Part shown: positions 1-12,395 of the stretch, in pieces | Layout: each line of letters opens with the position of its first letter | Position numbering within the stretch: the first letter of the stretch is position 1 | Assembly (NCBI GenBank): GCA_964017065.1 | Contig: OZ024787.1 | Coordinates: 10,589,666 to 10,653,665, forward strand | DNA from: Haliclona indistincta | Lineage: Eukaryota; Porifera; Demospongiae; Haplosclerida; Chalinidae | Length of the DNA: 64,000 bases | Direction: 5' to 3' | Notes under the pieces: model-generated | The model's input: only the letters and a program-made list of their open reading frames with translations | What the model was told of the DNA's origin: nothing | Databases searched by the model: none | Position numbers and translations under genes: made by a program

Positions 1-108
1 GCGAGCCTGAGCGAGCTCATATTGATCGAAAACAGAGCACCCCCGCGAATTATTTGTGATCCACGAGCGAGAGACGCGGCATGAATTGAACATCTCGCGA
101 TTTCAAAT

Positions 109-451
109 ATGAAGTTAAGCAGTCTCTTCTTGGTGTGCGCGGTTCTTCAGCCTATTTTACAGCAAAGGTGAGACTTCATATACTGCCGGAATAAATAATA
201 TTAGACAAGTGGGAAGTTGTAAAATGTATATGCAGTCTATGGCTGTATCAGTGGGTTTATGGAGCTGAAACTACTCAAGAAAAGAGAAGAGCAGAGAAGA
301 TTCCTGGAGGAGACAATGCAGGCAATGGAACTGGAGGTAGTCTGGATGCCTGGGTTCAGATTGCTTCTTCAAATTGCTTCTTGAAACTATCAAGATCGAC
401 TGGATTTCTTTTTCTAAGTCTGCAAAATTTTGTATTGTACTCAAGACTTAG
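109..451 (+). pseudogene. F1: broken copy of small secreted ORF
   Basis: First of three copies of a small two-exon ORF (intact copies at 18720-19061 and 34531-34872). Exon 1 (109-167) encodes a hydrophobic signal-like start, MKLSSLFLVCAVLQ in the intact copies; here one residue differs. It is followed by a GT donor. Exon 2 begins near 252 with G-F-M-E-L-K-L-L-K-K. An indel just after the K-K codons (extra bases in a run of aag/aga triplets, about 278-290) shifts the frame, and a stop follows near 383, so the C-terminal part is lost. Function unknown. The start of exon 2 resembles the first residues of receptor B exon 2 (GFMDLNLLKKRAEK), so F may be a truncated relative of the receptors. Confidence 0.5.
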
Positions 452-652
452 GTCCTGTTAAAATGTATTCATTGCAATTTTGTGTGGTGACAAATCTGGC
501 TATAATTATGATACTAGCTGGATTTTTCACCTCACAAAATTCCCATTAATTATTATTATGATAGTCACTGCATGCATAGTAGCCGCTTTGTATGCTTTTC
601 GGCATTACAAATATTGACTGTCGAATAGCTGAGGCACTGTAGCTGTATGTTC

Positions 653-1874
653 AAAACAAGAAAATAAAAAGATTTATAACGAAATCAAAGGGATGTAGGG
701 ATAAAGAAATCTGCTACTGGTCCACAATGTAAACCAACAAGGAGCAAGCATGGAATGGTAACACGATTGACTTGCTAACAGACCATAGATCCCTACATCA
801 GTGGCTGTACATAACATTTTGACTATACTATAATTATTTTGTCACAAGCTAAATTCAATTCAATGCATGTCAGGTGTCAGTCAATAGCAACTAGCAGAAC
901 TGCTGTAGTCAGCCACTGATGTAGGGATCTATGGTCTGTTAGCAAGTCAATCGTGTTACCATTCCATGCTTGCTCCTTGTTGGTTTACATTGTGGACCAG
1001 TAGCAGATTTCTTTATCCCTACATCCCTTTGATTTCGTTAGAAATCTTTTTATTTTCTTGTTTGTGTCCTTTTTTCTTTTACAGTGAGTTTCAAATTTTT
1101 GGTGCAGTTTGAATTCGGCAAGATAATGTATCTCTTTTTTGTATCCATCATTGGTTTGGTTTGCTTTTCTTGATAATTGCTTTTAACTTGTAGCTCCTAA
1201 ATATTGAAACTAGCTCATGCATTCATGCATGCTGAAGCCTGGGTGCACAGCATACGAGCCCCGCCCACACTGGTTTAGAATTTTCAGTATGGCTGTGATA
1301 CTATCTGGCAAGCAGCAGAACGGTGATACTACACGAGCTTACTCTGTGAGTTGTTCTTCGAAGACTCCAGAAGCCAATATGCGCTCTCCATACGGCGATA
1401 CTCTACAAGTGTGTTTGGTCACGTGCATATTACGTAATCACAATAATGGCGTCAAACACTTAGCTGACAACTGTTCGTGATCGTGAGCTCGTCAAATGTA
1501 TATCGTCGTTTCGCTAAAAACTAAGTTCAAAAGGCACATGCCAGGAGAATTTCACGACTGTTCGTGGGTGTTTTGGTCTTGACACTGCTCGCGTAAAGGC
1601 GCTAGGCGAGTTGAAGAAAGAAAGAAAGAAAGAAAACGAAGATGACGAACGTCGATTTTCACCGTTTCCAGGTTCGTCACTTTAGTAACAATTTCGACCA
1701 ATCTCCTTGCTACTGTAAGATGGGGCAACGCCAGAGAGCAGATCTAGGTGTCTTTGGACGTATACAATTCATCACCAGGCGAAATATCAGCGTTTGAACG
1801 CTAATACATTGTATGTAGCCGCCATCTTCTTTTCTCGTTCATCCCTACATAGGGAGTCACTACCGTGCCTCCCT
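653..1874. mobile_element. Hairpin-ended non-autonomous element, copy 1
   Basis: This block is absent at the equivalent place in unit 2 (around 19,283) and unit 3 (around 35,340), where the flanks join directly, so it is an insertion. It contains a large internal inverted repeat (arms about 655-790 and 907-1063) that would fold into a long hairpin, a short GAAA microsatellite (about 1615-1636), and a right end with the palindrome agggag(t/g)cac...gtgcctccct. No transposase ORF is visible; the 87-codon ORF inside is not convincing. Two further copies lie at 11292-12646 and 12649-13793. The left end lacks the terminal palindrome, so this copy is 5'-incomplete. Class unknown. Confidence 0.75.
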
Positions 1875-2400
1875 AATGATCATTCTTGTTTTATCTCTTC
1901 TCGCATTACTTTATGACTAGCAGTTTTTGTGTTTGTGATTACATGTAGAAGTCAAACAGGAATCATTTATGTCTACCGTAGGTACATATACTATGCCTGC
2001 CTACTATGCCTGCAGATCCCATGATGTGAAGCTGAAAGACCATACTGGGATCAAGCAAAACACATATGCATTCCACTATCATTTCTTGCAGGCATCCCGC
2101 TACTTCTAAAGGGCCTATAAGTTAGAGAGCATTATTTTTTGACCTGCTTGCTGCATCTTATATGGAGGTCTTAGATAGAGAAAGAGTCTGTAAAGAGCAG
2201 CAGTTAGGAGAAGCTCTTGAGCACGGGAGCCTCCTGTATCCCAAGTTACAAGAGAATCCACACAGTTAATAATGTGACATAATTACAAATGTACGTCGTT
2301 ATTGTACATTGCCATGCAGTGGTATTTGCTCAAAAGGCGATTAATTAGCAGCTCCTCCTATACGTAGGGGAGGCTCAGAAGGAGAGCAGTCCCAGAGGCG

Positions 2401-4526
2401 ATGACGGCTAGATTCGTTCTGAGCGTTTTAGTCTATATACTGTTGGCGCATGCAACAACAAGCCAGCAGCTATCCAACGAAGGTAAGGCTATCCTCGACA
2501 TTGTACTGAGAGCAACAGTCATATTTCTCGCTGCAGATTGTCTCGAATGCTGGAATGGCTTGTGCCTGCCAGATGGTAATACTCCAATGTGTGCCTTAAC
2601 TGATAACGACCGTATCGACTATGGTGGTGTTGATCGCACAGGACCAATGCTAGCACTACCAGGCAATATGATGCTGTGTTGCGAGGCTGCAGCAGGATAC
2701 GTAGACACTGTAAACCTCACACAGATGACACTAGACACAGCGAGCCAGAGTAGCTGCAGTTCTTCATACAATGAACAGCCCGAGGGAAACTTTAATGTAG
2801 ACAATTTCGATACTCTGGGACAGCAAAGACAATACGTTTTCCCATCCATTCAGTTTGGCTGCAAAGGCTGCATCAGCAACATTACCTTCTACACAAGAAG
2901 CCAGGTACAAGGAGAATCTACAATATTCAATATTCTACTATGGGGTAACTACAGAAATGTGACTGAAAACTCTGAAGTGTTTGAACTAAAGCAAAACTAC
3001 TCTGTAAACATGACAGAATCTTTAACATTCATAGAATGGAATACAGTCAGCTATAGCACTACCATCACACTTGGTAGCAAATTTAGTGTATGCTTCAATC
3101 CAGGCTACGTCTTTGGATTATCAGTTTCTGGCACTAGAGAATTCAATTTAGAAGTCTACAGAGAGAAATCTAGCTCTACGAGCACAGCTGTGTATAGCCG
3201 CACTCGATCTCTATGCGAATCTCTGGGAACACTGTTCTATCCTAATCCAAATCACATTGGTGGGAATGTCCTAGTTGCTGTGGGTGCGATAGAAGAGACA
3301 AATACAACTGATGTATCTAGCACCTTATCAGCCATTAATTCCTTATTAAGTACTGCTGTTACTACTGCTACAAATTGCAATACAATGACTAAAGCATTAT
3401 CACTATTGTCAACTATGGGATTGCTATCATCTACTTGTTTACAAGCCTCTAGCAATGCAATCTTTTCAACTTCTGTGATGTCAACTATACCATCATCTAG
3501 TGCAACTCTACAAGCCTCTAGCGATGCAACTGTGACCATTTCAGTTACTGTTGGCTTTTTGACAATTTTTTTGATTTCTACGACAGCATTTATGACCACC
3601 ATTACAATACTAGTGGTTATCTTGAGAAGAAAGCACAAGAAATCTAAGATTATGGTTCAACAACTAGCTGCTACTGCCAGCAATCAACAAACAGAAATGC
3701 AAGAAAATTACAGTTATGGACAGACTGAGTATGAATTTGTAATAGACAACTGCATGCAAAATAATGTTCCTGCATGTTTGTTATGTCTGTGAATAACTTC
3801 TTCATCTCTGCAGCAGTGTCAGTCTTTATGAAAGGATTGATGAAAGTGAAATTGCCGGCCAAGAAGCAGATAATGTGTTACAGCAGCCCGAGATTCCAGC
3901 CGGCCACAGCTGCACACAATTACATCTACAGCAAAATGTGTCCTACATCACTTCAGTTGATTATGAAAATGCCAACACTAAAAGTCAAGCTGAGTATGTG
4001 CATTACAGTAAAAAATACTAATGAGTATGCGTGTACATGTATGTGTTCCGCGCTTTTTAGGAATTTGCGCTTTCTCGAGAAAGCCCGCGCTTTCTAGGGA
4101 TTCCTAAAAAGCGCTGCGCTTTCTCGAAAAAGAACAAATTCCCGGCTAAAAAAGCGCGGAACATACATGTATACATGGTTATTTTTTAACTATCTGTATG
4201 TTGTGACTACTGCATGTTCAGGTATGAAGCCTGCATCTATGATGAAGTACAGGATTCACAAGATGATGTGCTACAGCAGAATGATGCATACAGTACACAA
4301 GTGGTACAGCTAAAGCAAAATGTGTGCTACGACTCTTTCTCTGGTGAAAATTTCCAACAACAACGGTACAATTACAAATATATATCAGTAATACTGTAAA
4401 TTTGCATTTGCTGGTTCTTGTCACAGGATGGATGGATATGAACTAGAAACTGATTCTCCGGCTATAGTGCTACAACAGAACGATGCCTACTGTACACAAG
4501 CACAGTTTCATCAGTTTCAGCATTGA
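2401..4526 (+). CDS. A1: tyrosine-tail single-pass receptor
   Basis: Predicted five-exon type I membrane receptor. Exon 1 (2401-2482) encodes a signal peptide (MTARFVLSVLVYILLAHA). Intron 1 is 54 nt (2483-2536), a multiple of three and stop-free. Exon 2 (2537-3755) encodes a Cys-rich start (DCLECWNGLCLPDG), a divergent F-P-S-I-Q-F-x-C-K-G-C-I ectodomain with several N-x-S/T sites, a Ser/Thr-rich stalk, a membrane segment (about VTVGFLTIFLISTTAF) and a basic RRKHKK stop-transfer. Tail exons 3 (3814-4007), 4 (4222-4365) and 5 (4427-4526) add LYERI, IYDEV, DAYSTQ, NVCYDS and DAYCTQ tyrosine motifs. The intron 2 donor appears to be GC in this copy. The exon 3 donor phase (1) does not match exon 4, so exon 3 may be skipped. 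Ligand unknown. No known family recognised. Confidence 0.72.
4043..4163. mobile_element. Short MITE with 9-bp target duplication
   Basis: A 121-bp insertion in the intron between tail exons 3 and 4 of A1. The ends are inverted copies of TGTTCCGCGCTTTTT, and the element is flanked by tacatgtat on both sides (4034-4042 and 4164-4172). The matching introns of A2 and A3 lack it. An 8-9 bp duplication and short inverted repeats suggest a hAT-type or Mutator-type non-autonomous element. The interior is itself rich in GCGCTTTCTCGA repeats that can pair. Confidence 0.8.
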
Positions 4527-4569
4527 TTTCTCTGATAGCCAACAATAATTATAGTACTATTTTATGCAC

Positions 4570-5755
4570 TGTATGTAGGTTATACACCGAGGTAGAGGTG
4601 TATATGTTTATGTTATACCATGCCAACCACAAGGCCCACTGATGTCTGAAGGTTCTATAGATAAATAAGGGCGGCTTGCACACTCTTTATAGTTTACTGG
4701 TGAGGTTGACTCACAACTCTCACCCCTTCCTATTTTTTCTCTCTAGAAGGTAGATCATTTCTATGATCTTTTTTGCCCAGTGGGAGTCATGTGACTTCCC
4801 GTGGAATATCCAGATATACCACAGGAAATCACATGATAAACCGTGGAATATCTAGTTATTCCACAGGAAATCATGTGACTTTCTATGGTATATCTGAAAT
4901 ACACCACTGGCGTTGCCTTTGAAAACGAGGCTTCCCATGGTACAAGGGAATTCGGATACCGAGGGCGAAGACCGAGGAATCCGCCAAATTCACATATGCA
5001 CCGAAATCGGAAAACCGAGGTTTATAACCGGTTTAAACTATGATTTCGACTTACCTGGAGGAAAAATAGCATTGCTGTACCAGCAAGTTACCCGAAACGG
5101 TGCAAAAGATACAAATAACGTGATAAACGGCGCTTAGTTTGCTGCCTAGTGCGTGGTGGCGCCATGTTTTTACACCCGCCCACGTACAGGTAAATACGCG
5201 AATTTGGATACCTCATGACATCCATCCCTTCCCTCCCTCCCTCCTTCCAACTCTCTGTCCCACCCCTCCCTCCCTCTCTCCCTCCTTCCATCCCCTTTCT
5301 CATATCATAGTTTAAAAAATTTAAAAAAAAAACATCTTATTTATGGACACACTCAATTTATTGGCGCGAGCCTGAGCGAGTTCACAATGATCGTATTTCA
5401 TTTTTCATCCACTGTTGCACACTTGCATGAGGTAAGCTGATTCTATAGAAAGTAACTCAAGTTGCTAAATAAACTGGGAAACAGGATTTATGCTTCACAA
5501 ACAAGGCCTTCTAATCCATCACCATTCGATTTCCCACTACACAATCTCATGATCAGTTAAAATAAAAGCTAACAACAAAAAATTGTATAATACTGCTATG
5601 GTATTTGGTGCAACCAGGTGAAGCGGCTAATTTGATATCATTAACAGTCACACATACCAGGCACTTAACTACCTAAGCCCTAGGTACTGAAACATTGAAG
5701 GTACACAAGTCATTGTGTTAGTTCTCTGTATCAGTGACTACTGCTACTGTCAAGA
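4570..5755. other. Intergenic stretch with inverted repeats and TC-rich tract
   Basis: No gene seen. About 4780-4910 holds three related inverted segments built on ccgtggaatatc and its complement, which looks like a small hairpin-forming insert absent from unit 2. About 5220-5300 is a TCCC-rich low-complexity tract that creates a spurious minus-strand ORF. 5366-5400 carries the recurring flank motif gcgagcctgagcgag, also found after the other A genes and tail clusters. About 5400-5755 is homologous to the leader region of E2 and E3. Confidence 0.6.
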
Positions 5756-5849
5756 ATGACAGCAGCTCTTATTAAACTATCTATGCTGGAAAAGACAATC
5801 TTTGTGATCTTCATGGTGCTTCTTGTTCACTGTTGTTCTCTCAGTCTGC
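5756..5849 (+). pseudogene. E1: orphan signal-peptide exon of receptor E
   Basis: Starts with the same MTAALIKLSMLEK leader as exon 1 of E2 (22214) and E3 (39310) and runs to the Leu/Ser-rich end of that exon. The conserved GT donor is then missing and the sequence becomes unrelated. No ectodomain exon of the E type follows; the next gene is the opposite-strand receptor B. This looks like a deletion or rearrangement breakpoint that removed the body of E in unit 1. Confidence 0.65.
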
Positions 5850-6264
5850 TGCTAGATCTCGAGCTCTTTTTGTCTGAATCGATGGGGAACTATAAAAGAA
5901 GTTGCTGACTTTCTAGCAAGAAAAAAATCAAAAACAGCTCATCATTGCTAAGTGCTGTAGTGCCTCTTCTGTTGATCTGAATACTTCTTAAATTAACTAT
6001 TTCAGTGATCAATGTTTGAATTAAAGACTGATCTTAGTACAATTTTTAATTTTAAAGTTACAAACAAGTTTGTTAAAAAATCAAAATTTCACACATTAGG
6101 GCAGGTCCCATCTTAAAAATAAGCACTGTAAAACATAATCATTTCATAACAAATTACTCTTTTCAAAGGAAGCACAGAGTGTTTATTTATATGTACACAG
6201 GGTCATCATCCTGTGTCAACAGCTCAGTCCTGCAAGTGTGATGAGTGCTAGTTACATATTATAG
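5850..6264. other. Spacer between E1 stub and 3' end of receptor B
   Basis: AT-rich, about 415 bp, no ORF or repeat that I can support. It must contain the 3' UTR and polyadenylation region of the minus-strand receptor B, whose stop codon is at 6267-6265. Confidence 0.4.
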
Positions 6265-8797
6265 TTATACATGCTTGTGTACATACTGTTGCTGCTGGTG
6301 ATTTTCACTAGACGAACACACATGTGCGCTATATGCATCGTTCTGTTGTAATACTATAGGATCAGTTTGCACACCCATCCTGCAGGTATAAGTAGCTAAA
6401 CTGTATGCACAGCACATTATGAACATACAGATCAAGCTGCTGGTGATTCTCTTTAGTGGAAGTGGCATAACAGACATTTTGATGAAGCTGTACTCTCGGA
6501 GTGAATGTTTCTTTATTCTGTAACTCATCCACTTGTTTCACCTTCACTTCAGCATAGTCATAAACACCATTCCTGATATAATGTAAGCATTCATGCATGA
6601 AAATTACTAGTTCACATGACTTGTAGTTAAATAAATAATAACATACTTATTGTTCTCGACAGTGGAAGCTACATAGGATACATTTGGCTGTAGTTGTATC
6701 TGTGACCAATAGGCTGTGTTCTGCTGTAGGACTACATTTTCAGCTTGTTGACCATCAATTTTGGAGTATACATCACCGTTCATCCTGTAGGTATATACAT
6801 TAGATAACATAATAGGTACAGTATTAAATATTATAGTACTACATACTGTATCTTGCTTTCAATAAGAGAATTTGAAGTACATGTAGTGTAGCTGATATTT
6901 TCATGTATTGCAACTTGCTCTGTGCTAACAGAATACTGAAATGTTTTGTGATCACTTTTTCTTTTCCAGATTAGCACAATGATCAGTACTGCGATAGCTG
7001 CTGTTGTGATGATTAGAATGACCACAACTGATGATACAACAGTAGCTATAATGATTGCACTGTTCTCCAATGCCGAGCTAGAGCTTGTGCTTATAATCAA
7101 AGTCGAAGTGGACTTAGAGTTACTAACAGAATTTACTGTAATGCTGGAATAGATTGATTCTGTTTGACCTACAAAATAGACACAATGATCCGATGTTCTC
7201 TCATTGGATTAAGCTTATAAATTTATAGCAATGATAAAGCCTCTAGTAGCTAGTCATAAACCCACTAGTACTGTACATGTAGTACAACCACTGATATCTG
7301 CAAATTATAATTGTATACCAAGTTTGTTGACATCCATGCACGACAAGTGAGCAATGCATAATACTTGCTGTAGTATTATAATAGAAATACCTGATTTCTT
7401 GAGGAAATTGAGTAGTTGTAAACTTACTTGATATTATCGAAACAACTGATGTGATACTGGTGAACACAGCATCAGTTACTGATACCATCGGTGTGATACT
7501 GGTGACTAAAGCAACTGTAGTCAAGAGAACTGGTGTGGTACTTGTAACTGGAAGACCTATAATATTATTCATAATGCATGATCAATTTCATTGTGAAAGA
7601 CCGAATTGACTCACTAATCTCAACTGTAACAAGAGGGTAGTCATACTGATTAACTGCTAACGGTGGATTTGTGAGACTGCTTGGAGCAGTATTCGCAGCA
7701 CCATTTTGTCTGCGGTTCTCAGGACCATTATTCTCCTGATAATAGGGAACTATAGCGCTACTGCTTCCATATACTCCCAGTATATCTCCCTCTTGGAATC
7801 CCAATGGTGGAGAAGGAATATACTCATACACATTGGGATCACTAGTTGGAGACTGTGCTGTCAACTGAGTAGAGCCCACTTTGGTGTAGTCTAATCCACT
7901 CCTCCTCCATATCTGGAGCTCTGATGGTGGTGAGGAGCCACCTCCTGTTCCAGCTCCCACTATCCACTTGGTGATGGAGCCATTACAGGTGAAAGAGATG
8001 TCTGGAAACACCCTCTGCTGTTGGTTCCTTGTGATTACCCTGTTGATGTTCACCTCCAGTGTCTTCTGTCTCAGTTCTTCAGGAGTAGGAAAACCTATAG
8101 TGCAAATCTGAACACCTAAAAGGTGCAAGTTATCATAAGCAATGTAGTAGTTATGTAAACCAACCTGCTGTAATAGCATGGATTAGAAGGGTATTGCGTC
8201 TTATGTCAGTACCAGAAACAGCATTTATTGAACTTGGGTTAAAGTTAGTTTCATACGATAAAGGACCATCATTTTGACCGTCATGAAACAACCTCACGAC
8301 ACTGCTACCACTGCTTGGCTGCCACACTCCCAACACATCTCCACTCTGAAATGATAATGCAGGGTTTAGGTTATACTGGAGCACTCCATCAGGACTGAAG
8401 TCTCCTGCAGCCAGTGTGATAACCTGTCTGGCTTGTCTAAAGTAGCTACTAATAGTACCAGCAGCTCTTCTCCATATCTGCACCTCTGGGTACTGGTCCC
8501 TGCCTCCTCCTGGTCTGACATCTACCCCCAGCAAGAGACCTGTCAAGCTCCCAGAGCAATTGAAACTCGTTCCCGTGACGATTCTAAAGTTTGTATTAAG
8601 AAAGTTTGATGAAAGTCCAGCGTTGGGAATTTTCTCAGCTCTTTTCTTGAGCAAATTCAGGTCCATAAACCCATTTGTGGTACCTGCTAGGGCGAAGGAC
8701 AGCTGTTAACACGAATAACAGATAAACACTCACCTTCTACGAAGGTAACTCGCAAGATACAGGACAAAGCAAGGAGTTCACTCACGATCGCTGCCAT
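6265..8797 (-). CDS. B: intact two-domain tyrosine-tail receptor
   Basis: The most complete receptor in the window and the only one on the minus strand. Eight exons read through with consistent phases: 8797-8734 (signal peptide MAAIVSELLALSCILRV), 8683-8165 (first ectodomain: FNCSG, VQIWRR, FQSGDVLGVWQP), 8115-7615 (second ectodomain: FPDISFTCNGSITKW, LQIWRR, FQEGDILGVY), 7556-7428 (Ser/Thr/Val stalk), 7168-6847 (stalk, membrane segment, IWKRK anchor, NISYTT), 6784-6647, 6572-6429 and 6379-6265 (tail). Tail motifs in order: NISYTT, VYSKI, AYWSQI, NVSYVA, YDYAEV, NVCYAT, DAYSAH. All tail introns are phase 2. Predicted plasma-membrane receptor signalling through phosphotyrosine; ligand unknown. 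It has no orthologous copy in units 2 and 3. Confidence 0.75.
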
Positions 8798-11291
8798 GAT
8801 GTTTGAAGAAACGGTGTGCTGGTATGCATCAAGCGGGGGCGGTGCACATAGAATTATCTTCATCTTAATTTGCTGTATTTTGTGCTTTATTAATAATAAA
8901 GATTAATAATAGTAACAGTTACTTCTGTTCTTCCCATGCGTTCATGCAGGGTCACTGAGTCAGGATTTTTCTAGCGGGTTTATGGACAGAGACTTATTGA
9001 CTGCAAGAGCTATACGAAGATAGGCACCTCAGGACAGTCTGATGTGTCTTCTAATAGACTGACTGAAAACCAATCAGTGATTATTCCTGGTATGAATTTC
9101 TCCTGTTCTGGGACAATTACAAGTTTCAAGCTGGGAGTAGATATCAGAGACCGTAATGGTGGTTATATGACGCTCCAATTGTGGAGACTAGTGACAACAT
9201 CTGGTCAGCTTCAGTACGAGCGTGTTGCGAAAGGGAGATTTTGTTAAAAGCTGGTAGATTTAGTTCCAATGGGTGAACGTGTACAACTTATCAAACCCAC
9301 TTACTTTTCAAAGTGGATACATCGTAGCAGTGTTCCAACCTGAAAATAGTAGAACACGACTTTTCTATTCTACTTTCAATCAAGAATCTGCTCTTGCTAG
9401 ATTTGTAATAGAGGGAAATATGACTGATGTGCAAGCTACTTGTCATGATCAGTTCAATGGATATTTACTTCTTTGTCCAGTAATAGGTGAGAGAAAATAA
9501 TTCTATTTTCTATTACAATGCAATCCTTCTGAAATAACAGATACATGTATGCCTGACAGCTGTCTAAATTGTTTCTTTAGTGACAGTGAGCTAGTAGAGC
9601 AAACAAGACTAGTGAATATTGGTCCTGTGGGGTACCGATGAAGACAGCAAATTCTCTTTCCTGACATTCGGTTCACCTGTAATTGATTCATAACCAAGTG
9701 GATAGTGGGAGCTCAAGTGAGAAACGACTCGGAAGGACATAGAATGCCTGAACTTCAGATATGGCGTTTGAATTCTGGTACCAATGACACCTACACCAAG
9801 ATCAACTCAAGCCTCATTACTCCAAATGAAATACAAGGCAGTCTAAATGTTCATGAATTCATTCCTTCAACTCCATTGCAGTTTAGTGATGGAGACATAC
9901 TAGGAGTACACCAGCCAGAATTCATGCCCAGCCGATTTGTACTGTTTCAGCAGAGAAACACCGGTCCTGAAAACTATAATAGATTTAGATCTAATCCACA
10001 AAGTACATTTACTATTTGCTCATCTGCTAGTCTGTATGATTATCCCCTTGTCTCTGTGGAAGGTAAAATTCTGTATGTATCTTAGTAGCTACCATATAAT
10101 TATTTCTTCTCTCTTTTCTAGCTTTTTCTAGTGATACAGTTTTTCCTTCTACTACTCAAGCATTGGCTGTAATCACTTCTTCCTCGCTTGTTAACTGTAT
10201 GTGCATGCAGTAGTCAAATGCTGTTGTTCAATCTATACAAATCTCTTCCACATTCCTATCAGTATGGCATTCTCTTCTTCAGTGTAACCTTGTGTCATAC
10301 TGTTGTTCGATCTGTGACTCCCCTACAAATCTCTTCCACATTCTAATCAGTATATGGCATTCCCTTCTTGTAACCTTGTTTCACTTGTACCTGGAACACC
10401 AGTCAACCATAAAATTGGTAGAAGGAAGTTTATTGTACTTGCAAGCGTAATTTACATGCTTAGAGCATAGCACAAGTGATGTACATGTACATCACTATGC
10501 ATGCTGATGCAGCAGTCTGAAATTATCATTGCGGGTGCCCATCAATATCGCATGCATGATCAAGCATGTATTATGTCAGTTTACTTACTTCTATTTCAGA
10601 AGCCATGTATGGGCGCTAAAATTACATACATTGGTCAATGTTTAATAGGTAAAGCTGCATTAAATGAGTACTTAGCTTTTAGCCAATTTTTATGTTGCCA
10701 GCAGCATTATAATATAGTAAAACCATGATGGTATTTTTGCATACACTAGGTAAAACAGCTAGGCCAAGTGTTACCAGGAGCACACCTGGTATTACAAACA
10801 CCATCTGCGGATCCACACCTACTTCTACTCTAGCATTTGGCACAAGTCAGTCTTCAGCGCTGCAGAATAACATGCGTACAGCTGCTATTGCTTCATCAGT
10901 CCTGGTAATTCTGCTCATTGCTACATCAGCCATTGGTGCAATACTGGTCATTTTCTTAATGTGGAAAAGACGAATTAGCCGCCAAAAGAATCGACATTCG
11001 CTTAACACTAAGCAATTTTCAATTCAAGCAAACACCTGCAACTTTGCTTCAAATCCTCTTAATAAGTGTGTTACTGTGTTTTGTGAGTGTTGTTGCATAA
11101 TCTGATATGCCTGCAGGGGCAGCAACTGCTATGCTGAAGAGGATACCGAAAGCAAGATGTTGCTGTTACGTTGCAGGAGAATGTTTCTTACTCACAACAG
11201 CACTGATAATTTGCCTCATAGTAATTCTAGTAAGAACAATCAGGATAAAAATGACAGGTATATCCGTTGAATTAATAATAATAATAATATT

Positions 11292-12342
11292 AGGGAGGCA
11301 CGGTAGTGCCTCCCTATGTAGGGTTGAACGAGAAAACAAGATGGCGGCTACATACAATGTAAAGAAATTAAAAAGATTTCTATCGAAATCAAAAGGATGT
11401 AGGGTTGTGAAATCTACCACTGGTCCACAATGCAATCTAACAAGGAACAAGCATGGAATGGTTACACGATTGACTTGCTAACAGACCATAGATCCCTACA
11501 TCAGTGGCTGCTGTGGTTGGCTATAGCTAGGTCAGCTAGTTGCTGTTGACACCTGACGTGCATTCCGCTTGTGACATCTTATATACAGGCACTGATGTAG
11601 GGATCTATGGTCTGTTAGCAAGTCAATCGTGTAACCATTCCATGCTTGTTCCTTGTTAGATTGCATTGTGGACCAGTGGTAGATTTCACAACCCTACATC
11701 CTTTTGATTTCGATAGAAATCTTTTTAATTTCTTGTTTGTGTCCTTTTTTCATTTTCAGTGAAGTGCAGTTCAATATCATGCACGTACTGAGCCGTCTTT
11801 GTTTCCACCAATGGTTTAGTTTTCCTGTTGTTGATGGCTTTTCTTTATTATTAAGAATTTAAACTTGTATATATGTAGCTAAAAATAAATGTTATGCTGT
11901 ACATATCAGCTCGCCTACGCTTGTATGCATGCAGTGGATACGAGCCCCGCCCACACTTGTTTGTATACCTGTTGGGCGGTTGTAATTATCTGGCAAGCGC
12001 AGAATGGTGATCCTATACGAGCTTACCGTTCTTCGAAGACTCCAGACAATATGTGTTCTCCGTGATACGGCGTGGCGATACTCAAGTTAGTGCTTGGTCA
12101 CGTGCGCTAACCACTTCTTGATCACGTGCGTATAGACTACTCATATTGCGCAACCACAATAATGGCGTCTAACACATAGCTGACAATGGATCACGATCGA
12201 GATCTCGCGGAATTTATATCGCCGTTTCGCTAAAAACAAAGTTCAAAAGGCACCTGCCAGGAGAATTTCACGACTGTTCGTGGGTGTTTTGGTCTCAGCA
12301 CTGCTCGCGTAAAGGCGCTAGGCGCGCTGAAGAAGAAAGAAA

Positions 12343-12395
<53 letters not shown>

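Noticed and set aside
3252..3638. Minus-strand 128-codon ORF opposite A1 (and its counterparts at 20647 and 37773)
   Set aside because: Antisense shadow of the Ser/Thr-rich stalk and membrane exon; no independent motif.
2401..3792. Single 463-codon ORF as the complete A1 protein
   Set aside because: It reads through a 54-nt intron with good splice sites and ends in a non-conserved stretch; downstream tail exons in matching phase are conserved in all copies.
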